Shown: positions 16,393-25,225 of the stretch, in pieces
Layout: every line of letters begins with the position of its first letter
Position numbering within the stretch: position 1 is the stretch's first letter
Source of the DNA: Halomonas sp. ML-15
GTDB lineage: Bacteria > Pseudomonadota > Gammaproteobacteria > Pseudomonadales > Halomonadaceae
Reading direction: 5' to 3'
DNA length: 64,000 nucleotides
NCBI RefSeq assembly: GCF_014779595.1
Contig: NZ_JACXZT010000019.1
Location: forward strand, 1-64,000
The notes under the pieces: model-generated
Databases searched by the model: none
What the model was told of the DNA's origin: nothing
Seen by the model: only the letters and a program-made list of their open reading frames with translations
Translations under genes and position numbers: made by a program

Positions 16393-16647
16393 ATGCCAGA
16401 TACCGTGCCAACCGCCAACGTCGTGATGATCCATGATGCCAGAGCGCTCGGACAGCTGATTCGTCGTCAGCGCAAGCAACAGGGGCTGAACCTGGAGACG
16501 CTCGCCGGCCTTTGCGGCCTGAGCATCCGCTTTCTCAGCGAGCTTGAGAACGGCCGCGACTCCTGCGGCTTCGGTCGCATCATGATGGTGCTCGATGCAC
16601 TGGGGATTGACCTTGCCGCCTGCCCCGCCGAGCTGGACGAATCATGA
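16393..16647 (+). CDS. hipB: HipB-like antitoxin / XRE repressor
   Basis: An 84-residue DNA-binding protein with one XRE helix-turn-helix (LGQLIRRQRKQQGLNLETLA, GLSIRFLSELENGR). In HipBA systems HipB neutralises the HipA kinase and represses its own operon by binding palindromic operators; three such palindromes precede this gene. It overlaps hipA by four bases (ATGA). Confidence 0.85.
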   Translation: MPDTVPTANVVMIHDARALGQLIRRQRKQQGLNLETLAGLCGLSIRFLSELENGRDSCGFGRIMMVLDALGIDLAACPAELDES

Positions 16648-17942
16648 CGCTGCTTGATGAGTTACATGTCTGGCGTGAGGAGCGCCGCGTGGGCACCCTG
16701 TGGCGGGGTGACGATGGGCGACTGATGGGCTTCGAGTATGACGCTGCCTGGCTGGCAACCGGGCAACCCATCTCGCATAGCCTGCCGCTTGACCAGAAGC
16801 GCTGGTTGCCGGAGGACCAGCTCGCCCATCGCTGGTTCGGCAACTTGCTACCAGAAGAGCAGGCCCGCGCCGCGCTGATCAAGCGCCTGGGCATCCCCGA
16901 CGACGACTTTTCGCTGCTGGCTGCCATCGGCGGTGACTGCGCCGGGGCTCTGACCATCCTGCCTCCCGGACAGATCCCGCTGTCACAGGAGCCGGATTCA
17001 CAGGAGCCGCCAGCGGACGACTATCGCCCGCTGGCGATGGATCGGCTCGGCCACTGGGCTGCCTTCCGCGAGCGCTACGCCCTGATGACCGATGAGGACC
17101 CGGCCCTGCGTCCTCGCCTGTCGCTGGCTGGCGCCCAGGACAAGATTCCGGTGCGGGTCTGGCAAGGCGAGCTCTACCTTCCCTCCGGCGCGGCCCCCTC
17201 TTCACACATCCTGAAGTTCGCCGTTGAGGGTCGTGAGCTGGTCATCCTCAATGAGCTGTACTTGAATACCCTGGCACGCCTGGCCGGGCTTGCCTGCCCT
17301 ACCACCGAGATGGGTTATGCCGGCCGCCATCCATATCTGATCGTCGAGCGCTACGACCGCCACGGCATCGGCACTGCGTCGATCCGGCGCCTGCATCAGG
17401 AGGACCTGTGCCAGGCAATGGGCCTGGCGCGCACCCAGAAATACCAAGCCTTCAGTGGATCACGCTTCGGTGAGGTCGTACACACCGTCCGCGAGGCTTG
17501 CAAACCCTCGGCGACCTCCATCCAGCAGCTGCTACGCTGGCAAATCTTCAACGTTCTGGTGGGTAACAGCGACGGTCATGCCAAGAACGTCTCGCTGCTA
17601 CAGGATGCTCGCGGACGCTGGCACATCGCCCCAGCCTACGACCTGGTCGGCACCGTCGTGCTCGGTTACAACCCCGAACTGGCCTTCTCGGTGGGGGACC
17701 AGTTCAACTCGCAGCAGCTGCTGCCGCGGGACTGGCAAGCCTTCGCCAGTGAGTGTCATTTCAGCTACCCCTTCGTCAAGCGCCAGATCCAGGAGATGGC
17801 GTCCATACTTGCCGAGCTTGTCGATTCAGCCCCCTTGCAGCAAGCCCTGCAGCAGGCAGGCCTTAGTGAACACGGTTGGGTAAGGCTACAGCAACAGCGC
17901 CAGCATATTCGCAAGCAGTGCCGTCGGGCGGCGCGCTGGTAA
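16644..17942 (+). CDS. hipA: HipA-family serine/threonine kinase toxin
   Basis: A 432-residue HipA kinase. Motifs are the N-terminal couple_hipA region (LPLDQKRWLPEDQLAHRWFG, NLLPE), SLAGAQDK (160-167) for ATP binding, SSHILKF (187-192), the catalytic loop VGNSDGHAKN (D310) and AYDL (D333) for metal binding. Characterised HipA toxins phosphorylate GltX and induce dormancy. The active-site residues look intact. Target specificity cannot be read from sequence. Confidence 0.9.
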   Translation: MTLLDELHVWREERRVGTLWRGDDGRLMGFEYDAAWLATGQPISHSLPLDQKRWLPEDQLAHRWFGNLLPEEQARAALIKRLGIPDDDFSLLAAIGGDCAGALTILPPGQIPLSQEPDSQEPPADDYRPLAMDRLGHWAAFRERYALMTDEDPALRPRLSLAGAQDKIPVRVWQGELYLPSGAAPSSHILKFAVEGRELVILNELYLNTLARLAGLACPTTEMGYAGRHPYLIVERYDRHGIGTASIRRLHQEDLCQAMGLARTQKYQAFSGSRFGEVVHTVREACKPSATSIQQLLRWQIFNVLVGNSDGHAKNVSLLQDARGRWHIAPAYDLVGTVVLGYNPELAFSVGDQFNSQQLLPRDWQAFASECHFSYPFVKRQIQEMASILAELVDSAPLQQALQQAGLSEHGWVRLQQQRQHIRKQCRRAARW

Positions 17943-18021
17943 GCATGCCAGCTTGACCGCCGCCACCTTGGGTAGTGTGATACGTGCTTCTGCTATATTC
18001 AGCACCTGCCAAGAGGGTTTC

Positions 18022-18891
18022 ATGCGCAAGATTCTGCTCGTCGATAACGGCTCACTCCGCCCCCAGGCCACGCTCAACCTGCGCCGGCTGGCCGATGCGC
18101 TCAGTCAGTCCAGCGGCGAGACCGTCGAGGCCGCCTCGCTGCTGCACTCCTACAAGATCCCGCCCGAGCAGCTCGACGGCCGCAAGGCGGTGTCGCTGGG
18201 GCCGTTGGCCGAGCGATATGCGGCAGAAGGGATTACCGAGCTGGTAGTGCTGCCGTTCTTCTTCGGCCCCAGCCAGGCGTTGACCCGCTACCTGCCGGAG
18301 CGTCTGGCCGAGGTGCAGGCCAACTACCCGCAGCTCAGCGTCAAGGTGGCGCTGCCGCTGGTCGACACTCAGGCACCGCTGGATCTGCGCCTGTCCCAGC
18401 TGCTGGCGGAGAATGTGCGCGAGCGTATGGCGGGCCTGACGCGGCCCAAGGTGGTGCTGGTCGACCATGGCAGCCCAATTCCCGAGGTCTCGGCGGTGCG
18501 CAACTATTTGGCCGGGCAGCTCAGCGTACTGCTTGCCGAAGAGGCCAGCTGCGTCACCTTCGCCTCCATGGAGCGCCGCGACGGCGACGCCTACCGCTTC
18601 AACGAACCGCTGCTGGAAGACCTGCTGGCCTCTCCTACCATGGCCCACGGCGACGTGATCCTGGCCATGCTGTTTCTGTCTCCCGGGCGTCACGCTGGTG
18701 AAGGCGGCGATATTGCCGAGATCTGCAACCAGGCGATGACCCAGGCCCCCGGCCTCAATGTCACCACCACGCGCTTGGTGGGTGAGCACGCCGGCATAGT
18801 GGAGATCCTCGCCACCCGCCTGCAGCAGGGCCTGGCGGGGGAGCCGCTGCTGTTGGAAATGCCGTGCGCAAGGGGGGCAGGACAACGCTAG
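18022..18891 (+). CDS. CbiX/SirB-like chelatase-family protein
   Basis: A 289-residue protein of two CbiX-like halves. The first begins ILLVDNGSLRPQATLNLRRLA and the second VVLVDHGSPIPEVSAVRNYL, each with the LVDxGS signature of class II chelatases that insert metal into sirohydrochlorin. In the first half the usual His is Asn (DNGS), while the second retains DHGS. No tetrapyrrole gene is adjacent, so cobalt or iron chelation is uncertain. An AAGAGGG site precedes the ATG. Confidence 0.75.
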   Translation: MRKILLVDNGSLRPQATLNLRRLADALSQSSGETVEAASLLHSYKIPPEQLDGRKAVSLGPLAERYAAEGITELVVLPFFFGPSQALTRYLPERLAEVQANYPQLSVKVALPLVDTQAPLDLRLSQLLAENVRERMAGLTRPKVVLVDHGSPIPEVSAVRNYLAGQLSVLLAEEASCVTFASMERRDGDAYRFNEPLLEDLLASPTMAHGDVILAMLFLSPGRHAGEGGDIAEICNQAMTQAPGLNVTTTRLVGEHAGIVEILATRLQQGLAGEPLLLEMPCARGAGQR

Positions 18892-19049
18892 CGGCGCCAC
18901 CCACGAGACAGAAGCATACGAGAGCCCCTCATCTGTGTATGCTGACGTACATCCACTTGCCTTAGTGGGGTCCTCTCGTTGACTGTCGGCCGTATCGGCC
19001 GAGACCACCCCGTTGCCTCCTCTGAGCCCATACCCGGGGTAGGTGCTTC

Positions 19050-20189
19050 ATGCTTCCTGATTCACTTCAAGCCATTTTCGACTCCGCCGCTCAGCCCGCC
19101 GATGCCCGTCAATCGGCCATCGTGTACTGCGAGGGCAACTTCGCGCGCATCGATGGCAAGACGGCCAACGGCCTGGTGCGCAGCAGCGAGCGGTATCGCA
19201 TCCTGTCCGTCATCGACAGCAGCCTGGCCGGCGAAGACGCGGGCCTCGCTCTGGGCGAGGCGGCGACGGGCATCCCCATCGTAGCCGACCTGACGGCAGC
19301 GCTCGCCGCAGCCGACGACCTGCCTGATGTGCTGATCTTCGGGCTCGCGCCCTTGTCTGGGCTGATGTCCGAGGCGGACCGCCGCGTGGTGCTGGCAGCC
19401 GTGGCGGCAGGCATCGGCGTGGTATCTGGCCTGCACGAGTTTCTCGCAGACGACCCGGAGATCTCGGCGGCGGCACGCGCCACCGGGGTGGCACTTCACG
19501 ATATCCGCCGACCACGCCCCACCAAGCACCTGCGTATGTTCGACGGCGCGATCGGTAGCGTCGACTGTGTGCGCATCGCGGTACTGGGCACGGATGGCGC
19601 GATCGGCAAGCGCACCACCTCGACGCTGCTTACCAAAGCACTCAACGACGCCGGGATTCACACCGTGATGGTGGGCACGGGGCAGACCGGTCTCATGCAG
19701 GGCGCCGCCTATGGCGTTGCGCTCGATGCCATTCCCGCTCAGTTCGGCGTCGGTGAACTGGAAGGAGCAGTGCTCGCCGCCTATGAAGGTGAGCACCCCG
19801 ACGTCATCGTGATCGAAGGCCAGGGCGCCCTCAGCCACCCCGCCTACCTGAGCTCGACGGTGGTGTTGCGCGCCAGCCGGCCGCAGGCCGTGATCATGCA
19901 GCATGCCCCGGCCCGCCACATGCTCAGTGACTATCCGGAAGTACGGATGCCGTCTCCCCTCTCGGAGATCAAACTCATCGAGCTGTTCGGCAAGACCAAG
20001 GTCATCGGGCTGGCCATCAACCACGAAGACATGACCCAGGCTGAGGTCACAGCGGCTATCGCCCGCTACGAACTCGAGCTCGGCCTCCCCGCCACCGATG
20101 CGCTGTGGCGCGACCCGGCGGAGCTGGTCGCGATGGTCACCGCCGCCTTCCCCGCATTACAGGCGCGGCAGCCACTGACCGTGGCGTGA
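19050..20189 (+). CDS. DUF1611 protein, DgcN-like
   Basis: A 379-residue protein with a Rossmann-like N-terminal domain and a C-terminal P-loop-like NTP-binding region (VLGTDGAIGKRTTSTLLTKA). It contains VIVIEGQGALSHPAYLSS, typical of DUF1611. One member, DgcN, was described as a D-glutamate N-acetyltransferase acting with the racemase DgcA. Here the partner is instead a PLP-dependent racemase-like protein overlapping by four bases (GTGA). The shared role in D-amino-acid metabolism is inferred. Confidence 0.75.
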   Translation: MLPDSLQAIFDSAAQPADARQSAIVYCEGNFARIDGKTANGLVRSSERYRILSVIDSSLAGEDAGLALGEAATGIPIVADLTAALAAADDLPDVLIFGLAPLSGLMSEADRRVVLAAVAAGIGVVSGLHEFLADDPEISAAARATGVALHDIRRPRPTKHLRMFDGAIGSVDCVRIAVLGTDGAIGKRTTSTLLTKALNDAGIHTVMVGTGQTGLMQGAAYGVALDAIPAQFGVGELEGAVLAAYEGEHPDVIVIEGQGALSHPAYLSSTVVLRASRPQAVIMQHAPARHMLSDYPEVRMPSPLSEIKLIELFGKTKVIGLAINHEDMTQAEVTAAIARYELELGLPATDALWRDPAELVAMVTAAFPALQARQPLTVA

Positions 20190-21307
20190 CCTGCCCTCGC
20201 GTCGAGATCGATCTGGCCAAGATCGAGCATAACGCTCGCCAACTGGTGAGCCTGCTGTCCGGCCGCGGTATCGATGTCACCGGGGTCACCAAGGCCACCT
20301 TGGGCTCACCCGAGGTGGCGAGGGCCATGCTCGCTGGGGGTGTAGTGCGGCTCGGCGATTCGCGGATCGACAACCTCGAGGCGCTTCGCGACGCGGGTAT
20401 CCAGGCCCCGCTGACGCTGCTGCGTTCGCCCACGCCTGAACAGGCCGATCGGGCAGTGGCCTGCGCCACTATCAGCCAGGTGAGCGAGTTCGAGGTGGTG
20501 AAGGCGTTGTCGGTAGCCGCGGGCAGACGCGACATTGTTCACGGCCTGGTGCTGATGGTGGAGCTGGGCGACCTGCGCGAGGGCGTGCTGCCAGGCGAGG
20601 TGCTCGACCTCGCCCGGCGCATAGCGCGCATCCCGCACGTCACACTCGCCGGCCTCGGCACCAACCTGGCGTGCCGTGCCGGCGTCGTGCCGAGCGCCGA
20701 CAACATGGGAGAACTGTCTGCACTCGCGACGCTGCTCGAAGAGCAGTTGAGCATGCACCTGCCAATCCTTTCCGGCGGCAACTCGGCGAATCTCGCCTGG
20801 GCCATTGCAGCGCCCGCGGGCCGAATCAACGACCTGCGGCTCGGCGAGTCGATCCTGCTGGGCTGCGACCCGCTCACGCGGATACCCCTGAGCGGACTAC
20901 ACACCGACGCCTTCACCTTGGTGGTGCCGGTCATCGAGTCGTTGTCCAAGCCGACCGCGCCACGCGGCACCACCGGCGAGGCGGCATTTGGGGCGCCGAC
21001 GCCGATGCTCGAACGCGGCGTCATCATCCAGACGATCGCCTCGATCGGGCGGCAAGACGTAGACCCCGACGGCCTGACACCCCCGCGCAACGTCAGCGTG
21101 CTCGCCGCCAGCAGCGACCATCTGGTACTGGAAACGCGCTACCGCCTGGCACCCGGCGCAGAGATCCGCTTCGGCCTCGACTACTCGGCGCTGCTGCGCG
21201 CCATGACCTCTCCGTTTGTGGCAACCACATTTGCGGCGACGCAACGCGCTTTACTGCCAATGCTGAAGAACAGCTCCTCTGCAGTAGTCGACGAGCAGGG
21301 CACCTGA
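20186..21307 (+). CDS. Alanine/ornithine-racemase-like PLP enzyme
   Basis: A 373-residue fold-type III PLP enzyme. The VEIDLAKIEHNARQLV start and GVTKATLGSPEVARAML (catalytic Lys) are typical of the alanine/ornithine racemase group; LSGGNSANL is a conserved phosphate-binding-like segment. Substrate is unknown. It starts at GTG 20186, overlapping the DUF1611 stop as GTGA, so both are translationally coupled and probably act on the same amino acid or dipeptide. Confidence 0.8.
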   Translation: MTCPRVEIDLAKIEHNARQLVSLLSGRGIDVTGVTKATLGSPEVARAMLAGGVVRLGDSRIDNLEALRDAGIQAPLTLLRSPTPEQADRAVACATISQVSEFEVVKALSVAAGRRDIVHGLVLMVELGDLREGVLPGEVLDLARRIARIPHVTLAGLGTNLACRAGVVPSADNMGELSALATLLEEQLSMHLPILSGGNSANLAWAIAAPAGRINDLRLGESILLGCDPLTRIPLSGLHTDAFTLVVPVIESLSKPTAPRGTTGEAAFGAPTPMLERGVIIQTIASIGRQDVDPDGLTPPRNVSVLAASSDHLVLETRYRLAPGAEIRFGLDYSALLRAMTSPFVATTFAATQRALLPMLKNSSSAVVDEQGT

Positions 21308-21324
21308 TCGTGTCAACCACCGCT

Positions 21325-21395
21325 CGCCTCTTTATCTCGAAGCCGCGGTTGACCAGGAAATAGCGCACATGCAGGCGTACGAAGCTCGCTAGGGC
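21325..21395 (-). pseudogene. Remnant of an nfsA C-terminus
   Basis: The minus-strand reading RYFLVNRGFEIKR mirrors the last residues of the intact nitroreductase (RDFLVKRGFEMK at 22512-22550), and the DNA is about 80% identical over ~45 bases. No upstream nitroreductase sequence remains. The AraC gene lies between this remnant and intact nfsA. Confidence 0.6.
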
Positions 21396-21419
21396 TATCG
21401 ACTTGGGCTGGATGTCGGC

Positions 21420-22361
21420 TCAGGCGACGCCGAGTGATCCAGTGTTGGCCATGCCCACTGCACTTGGCACGCTGCGCCGGATGGAGGCAATGTCCTTGCG
21501 CGGTGGCGCGCCGAACATCCTCGAGTACTCGCGGCTGAATTGCGATGGGCTCTGATACCCCACCGTAAAGCCAACGCTTGCGGCGTCTGCCTGCTGGTTC
21601 AGCAGCAGGCGCCGTGCCTCCTGCAAGCGGATCTGCTTCTGGTACTGCAGCGGACTCATGGCCGTGACCGACTTGAAATGGCGGTGCAGCGACGACGGGC
21701 TCATATTGGCCACCTTGGCCACGGTCTCGATACGCAGCGGGTCGGCATAGTGGCCGCGAATCCAGGTAATCGCCTTGCTGACCTGGGTCAGGTGACTCTC
21801 CCCCAGGGCGATCTGACGCAGCGCCTCGCCCTGCTCGCTGCGCAGCAGCAGATAGAGAATCTCCCGCTCGATCAGTGGCCCCAGAATCGCGGTGTCCTGT
21901 GGGCGCTCGAGCAGGCGCAGCAGTCGCGTGAGGGCATCCAGCAGTTCCGGCGACAGCTGGCACATCGACATGCCGGAGCAGGGGCGATTCGAGACCGGCT
22001 GCTCCGGCATGGCCAGCAGCAGTTCGGCCAGTATCGTCGTATCGAGCCGCAGCGCACAGGCCAGGTAGGGCGCCTCGGGGCTGGCCTCGATGACTTCACC
22101 GCTGATGGTCAGATCCACCGAGGCGATCAGATAGTCACCAGCGCCGTGCTCGAAGCAGCGATCGCCGAGCATGGTGCGCTTGCGGCCCTGCACGATGAAG
22201 CACAGCATCGGCTCGAAGATCGCCGGCATGGCAGCGGTCGGCGCATCCGAGCGATACAGCATCACGCCGGGTATCGGTGTCGTGTCGCACCCTTCACCAC
22301 TCTGGCAGAATCGTTTAATCAGCTGACTGGCCTCTGCAAACGGTCGGATCTCCGTCGCCAT
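21420..22361 (-). CDS. AraC-family regulator (AraC_N type)
   Basis: A 313-residue regulator. The N-terminal AraC_N ligand domain is recognisable (PMLCFIVQGRKRTMLGDRCFEHGAGDYL is the typical span) and the C-terminal two-helix AraC HTH spans ~195-295 (ANMSPSSLHRHFKSVTAMSP, VGYQSPSQFSREYSRMFG). It resembles YqhC-type regulators that control aldehyde or redox-stress reductases. It lies 150 bases downstream of nfsA in the same orientation; control of the nitroreductase is plausible but inferred. Confidence 0.85.
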   Translation of the reverse strand: MATEIRPFAEASQLIKRFCQSGEGCDTTPIPGVMLYRSDAPTAAMPAIFEPMLCFIVQGRKRTMLGDRCFEHGAGDYLIASVDLTISGEVIEASPEAPYLACALRLDTTILAELLLAMPEQPVSNRPCSGMSMCQLSPELLDALTRLLRLLERPQDTAILGPLIEREILYLLLRSEQGEALRQIALGESHLTQVSKAITWIRGHYADPLRIETVAKVANMSPSSLHRHFKSVTAMSPLQYQKQIRLQEARRLLLNQQADAASVGFTVGYQSPSQFSREYSRMFGAPPRKDIASIRRSVPSAVGMANTGSLGVA

Positions 22362-22511
22362 CTCTTACTCCTGTATCCACAGGGGTATCAAGTTACGTCG
22401 AGCCGTTACCTCGCACAATCTCCCGCCCTGAAAATTGAGAGGATCGTGCAAGAATCGCGGAGTATCCTCTTAGTACCGCCAATCCAGCCCCCAACCAGAT
22501 AGAAAGTGCCG

Positions 22512-23243
22512 TCACTTCATCTCGAAGCCACGCTTGACCAGAAAGTCGCGCATATGCGGGCGCAGTTTGGTATCGAACAGCGGCGTGAGATTACGCGACC
22601 AGTCGGTGTCCTTGTTGCCACCGCTGCGCTCGCTGTAATAGGTCTGCATGGTGGCATCGAAGGCAGCGACCGGGGCGCGCTCCTCGCGGTAGCTATTCTC
22701 CATCAGCACCGCCTCCACCGGCAGGCGCGGCTTGACGTCCGGGTCCTGGGCCGGGTAGCCGAGGCACAACCCGAAGACCGGGTAGACGTGATCCGGCAAG
22801 CCCAGCAGGTCGCTGATCTGCTGCGGGTTGTTGCGAATGCCGCCGATGTAGCAAATGCCCAGCCCCTCGGATTCGGCGGCCACCACCACGTTCTGCGCCA
22901 TCAGGGCAACATCCACACTGGCCACCAGCAGCTGCTCGGTCATGCCGCGCACGACGGTGGCGCCGGTGCGCTCGGCGGCATCGGTGGGGCGCTTCATGTC
23001 GGCGCAGAACACCAGGAAGTCCGCACAGCTGGCGATGTAGCCCTGGCCGCCTGCCAGCTCGGCAATCATCTCCCGCTTGGCCGGGTCGGTGACATGGATC
23101 ACGCTGTAGGCCTGAACGTGGCTCGACGTCGCCGCCGCCTGACCGGCGCGAATCAGCTCCAGCAGCAGCTCGCGGGGGATCTTCTGCTCGGTGAACTTGC
23201 GGATCGAGCGGTGAGACTTCAGCAGTTCGATGGTCGGATTCAT
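22512..23243 (-). CDS. nfsA: Oxygen-insensitive NADPH nitroreductase, NfsA-type
   Basis: A 243-residue FMN-dependent nitroreductase. The SHRSIRKFTEQ start, QAAATSSHVQAYSVI, GLGICYIGGIRNNP and LCLGYP segments are typical of NfsA/FRP rather than NfsB. Such enzymes reduce nitroaromatics, quinones and chromate by two electrons. The length is normal for the family and the FMN-binding Arg (HRSIRKF) is present. A partial duplicate of its 3' end lies beyond the adjacent AraC gene. Confidence 0.85.
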   Translation of the reverse strand: MNPTIELLKSHRSIRKFTEQKIPRELLLELIRAGQAAATSSHVQAYSVIHVTDPAKREMIAELAGGQGYIASCADFLVFCADMKRPTDAAERTGATVVRGMTEQLLVASVDVALMAQNVVVAAESEGLGICYIGGIRNNPQQISDLLGLPDHVYPVFGLCLGYPAQDPDVKPRLPVEAVLMENSYREERAPVAAFDATMQTYYSERSGGNKDTDWSRNLTPLFDTKLRPHMRDFLVKRGFEMK

Positions 23244-23366
23244 GGGGCCTCGCTAACAGATTGCGTTGTGACGATTCGAAACGGATAACGGCCAAGATAC
23301 CACCCCCGTCGCGACTCTGGCATGCTCCCAGTGCCGAACGCACCCCGTTTCAGGAGCTGGATGCCG

Positions 23367-24257
23367 ATGAATATTCGCACGCTGGAAACCTTTGTCTGGA
23401 TCGCCCGGCTGGGCAGTTTCCGGGCGGCTGCCAAGCGCTTGTATGCTTCCCAGCCGTCGGTGTCGGCACGCATTGCGGGGCTCGAGGATCAGCTGGGTGT
23501 AGAGCTTTTCGACCGCATAGGCAGGCATGTGAAGTTGACCGCCAAGGGCCGTGAGCTGCTGGTATATGCCGAGAAAATGCTGAATCTGCACAGTGAAATG
23601 CTGCAGGTGGTGGCCCAGCCAACCTCGATCCACGGCACCATCCGGCTGGGCGTATCGGAGACCATCGCCCATACCTGGCTGCCGCAGATGATAGAGCGGG
23701 TCAGCGAGGCCTATCCGGCGATCAACCTGGAGCTGGATATCGATATCTCGGTCAACCTGGCCGACAAGCTGGTCAATCACGATATCGATATCGCTTTCCT
23801 GATGGGCAAGGTCAATCAGCCAGGCATGATCAATCGGCATCTCTGCCGCTACTCGCTGGTCTGGGTGGCAAGCCCTCGGCTGGCGATTCCCGACACGCCC
23901 CTGTCACCGGCCGATCTCGCCCAGTGGCCGATCATCACCTACCCGCGCAAGAGCGAGCCCTATACCAATATCCGCTCCCTGGTGGACCCCATGAATCACT
24001 CCACCCAGATCCACTCGAGCTCCTCGCTCTCCACCATCATCCGCATGACGGTGGACGGTATCGGCATCAGCGCCCTGCCCCGGGAGATCATTCAGCAGGA
24101 GCTGGCGACGGGGCGACTCAAGCAGTTCGAGGTCGAGGTGTCGATACCCGATCTGGTCTTCAACGCGGCCTACGGCGCGGCACCCGGCGGCAACGTGGTG
24201 CACGCCGTGGCAGAGCTCTCCTTCACCACTGTCTCAGAGCGCAGCATCGATCCATGA
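23367..24257 (+). CDS. LysR-family regulator of the TRAP/amidase operon
   Basis: A 296-residue LysR regulator (HTH: TFVWIARLGSFRAAAKRLYA, PSVSARIAGLE). An AGGAG site serves either ATG 23361 or 23367; 23367 gives the family-typical MNIRTLETF start and better spacing. It lies directly upstream of, and in line with, the DUF1445-TRAP-DUF2848-amidase-OYE genes, with an AT-rich palindrome between, so it probably activates them in response to the imported substrate. Confidence 0.85.
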   Translation: MNIRTLETFVWIARLGSFRAAAKRLYASQPSVSARIAGLEDQLGVELFDRIGRHVKLTAKGRELLVYAEKMLNLHSEMLQVVAQPTSIHGTIRLGVSETIAHTWLPQMIERVSEAYPAINLELDIDISVNLADKLVNHDIDIAFLMGKVNQPGMINRHLCRYSLVWVASPRLAIPDTPLSPADLAQWPIITYPRKSEPYTNIRSLVDPMNHSTQIHSSSSLSTIIRMTVDGIGISALPREIIQQELATGRLKQFEVEVSIPDLVFNAAYGAAPGGNVVHAVAELSFTTVSERSIDP

Positions 24258-24286
24258 CCGGCCTGGCGTATCGTTTGGCTCACACC

Positions 24287-24309
24287 ATTGATCCAAATTA
24301 TTGATCAAT
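24287..24309. promoter_or_regulatory. Palindromic site upstream of the TRAP operon
   Basis: ATTGATC (24287-24293) pairs with the palindrome ATTGATCAAT (24300-24309) in an AT-rich gap after the lysR stop. Likely operator for the adjacent LysR protein or part of the operon promoter; no confident -35/-10 pair was identified. Confidence 0.45.
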
Positions 24310-24387
24310 GCTGATCTTAATTTTCGAATTGTATAAATCATTGTTTCTGCCTTAACTGTAATGGCGTGCATTCAGAGGCAGACCTCC

Positions 24388-25191
24388 ATGTCATCCGCTA
24401 GATCGCTAGATGCGTATTCACCCCCCCAGGCCGTGCGCCTGGCTGCCCGAGAAGGGGCACTGACAGGACCCACGTCGGGACTGGCCGATGGCTTCGTGCA
24501 GGTCAATCTGGTGGTTCTCCCCGAGGCCCAGGCGAGTGGCTTTCTGCGCTTCTGTCAGGCAAATCCCAAGCCGTGCCCGGTGCTGGCGGTCAGTGAGCCC
24601 GGCGCAAGAGGATGCGCGACGCTCGGCACAGACCTGGATATCGCCCGGGACCTGCCCGCCTACCGCGTGTATCGCAACGGCAGGAGAAGCGACACCGTCC
24701 CGGAGGTGGTCGACGAGTGGCGCGATGACCTGGTGACCTTCGCCCTGGGCTGCTCCTTCACCTTCGAGCACGCCTTGCAGCACGCCGGGCTTGGGGTGCG
24801 GCATATCGAGCAAGGCCGCAACGTGCCGATGTTCAACACCACGCTCCCCCTGACCACCGCGGGAGGATTCAGCGGCAACCTGGTGGTGTCGATGCGCCCC
24901 TACTCGGCCGCTGACGCCATTCGCGCCATCCAGATCACCACCCGCTACCCCCAGGCCCACGGCGCTCCGGTACACCTTGGGGATCCCGCCCTGATAGGCA
25001 TTGCCGACATCGGCTCTCCCGACTACGGGGATAGCGTGTCGGTGAGTGATGACGAGATACCGCTGTTCTGGGCCTGCGGCGTCACCCCGCAGCAGGTATT
25101 GATCGACGCCGGTATCGAGTTCGCCATCACCCACAGCCCCGGCCATATGCTGATCACCGATATTCCCGACAGCCATCTGGCGCTGTTCTAA
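24388..25191 (+). CDS. DUF1445 putative hydro-lyase (YcsI-like)
   Basis: A 267-residue protein of the DUF1445/YcsI family. Visible segments are [52 protein letters not shown] and [15 protein letters not shown]. Relatives are named putative hydro-lyases, and the family occurs beside 5-oxoprolinase genes in Bacillus and within D-glutamate cyclase-like proteins. Being first gene of a transporter-amidase operon, it probably acts on the imported compound. The start is the ATG at 24388. Confidence 0.75.
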   Translation: MSSARSLDAYSPPQAVRLAAREGALTGPTSGLADGFVQVNLVVLPEAQASGFLRFCQANPKPCPVLAVSEPGARGCATLGTDLDIARDLPAYRVYRNGRRSDTVPEVVDEWRDDLVTFALGCSFTFEHALQHAGLGVRHIEQGRNVPMFNTTLPLTTAGGFSGNLVVSMRPYSAADAIRAIQITTRYPQAHGAPVHLGDPALIGIADIGSPDYGDSVSVSDDEIPLFWACGVTPQQVLIDAGIEFAITHSPGHMLITDIPDSHLALF

Positions 25192-25225
25192 CCCCCCAAC
25201 TCCTACCAAAAACAAGGCAAACACC

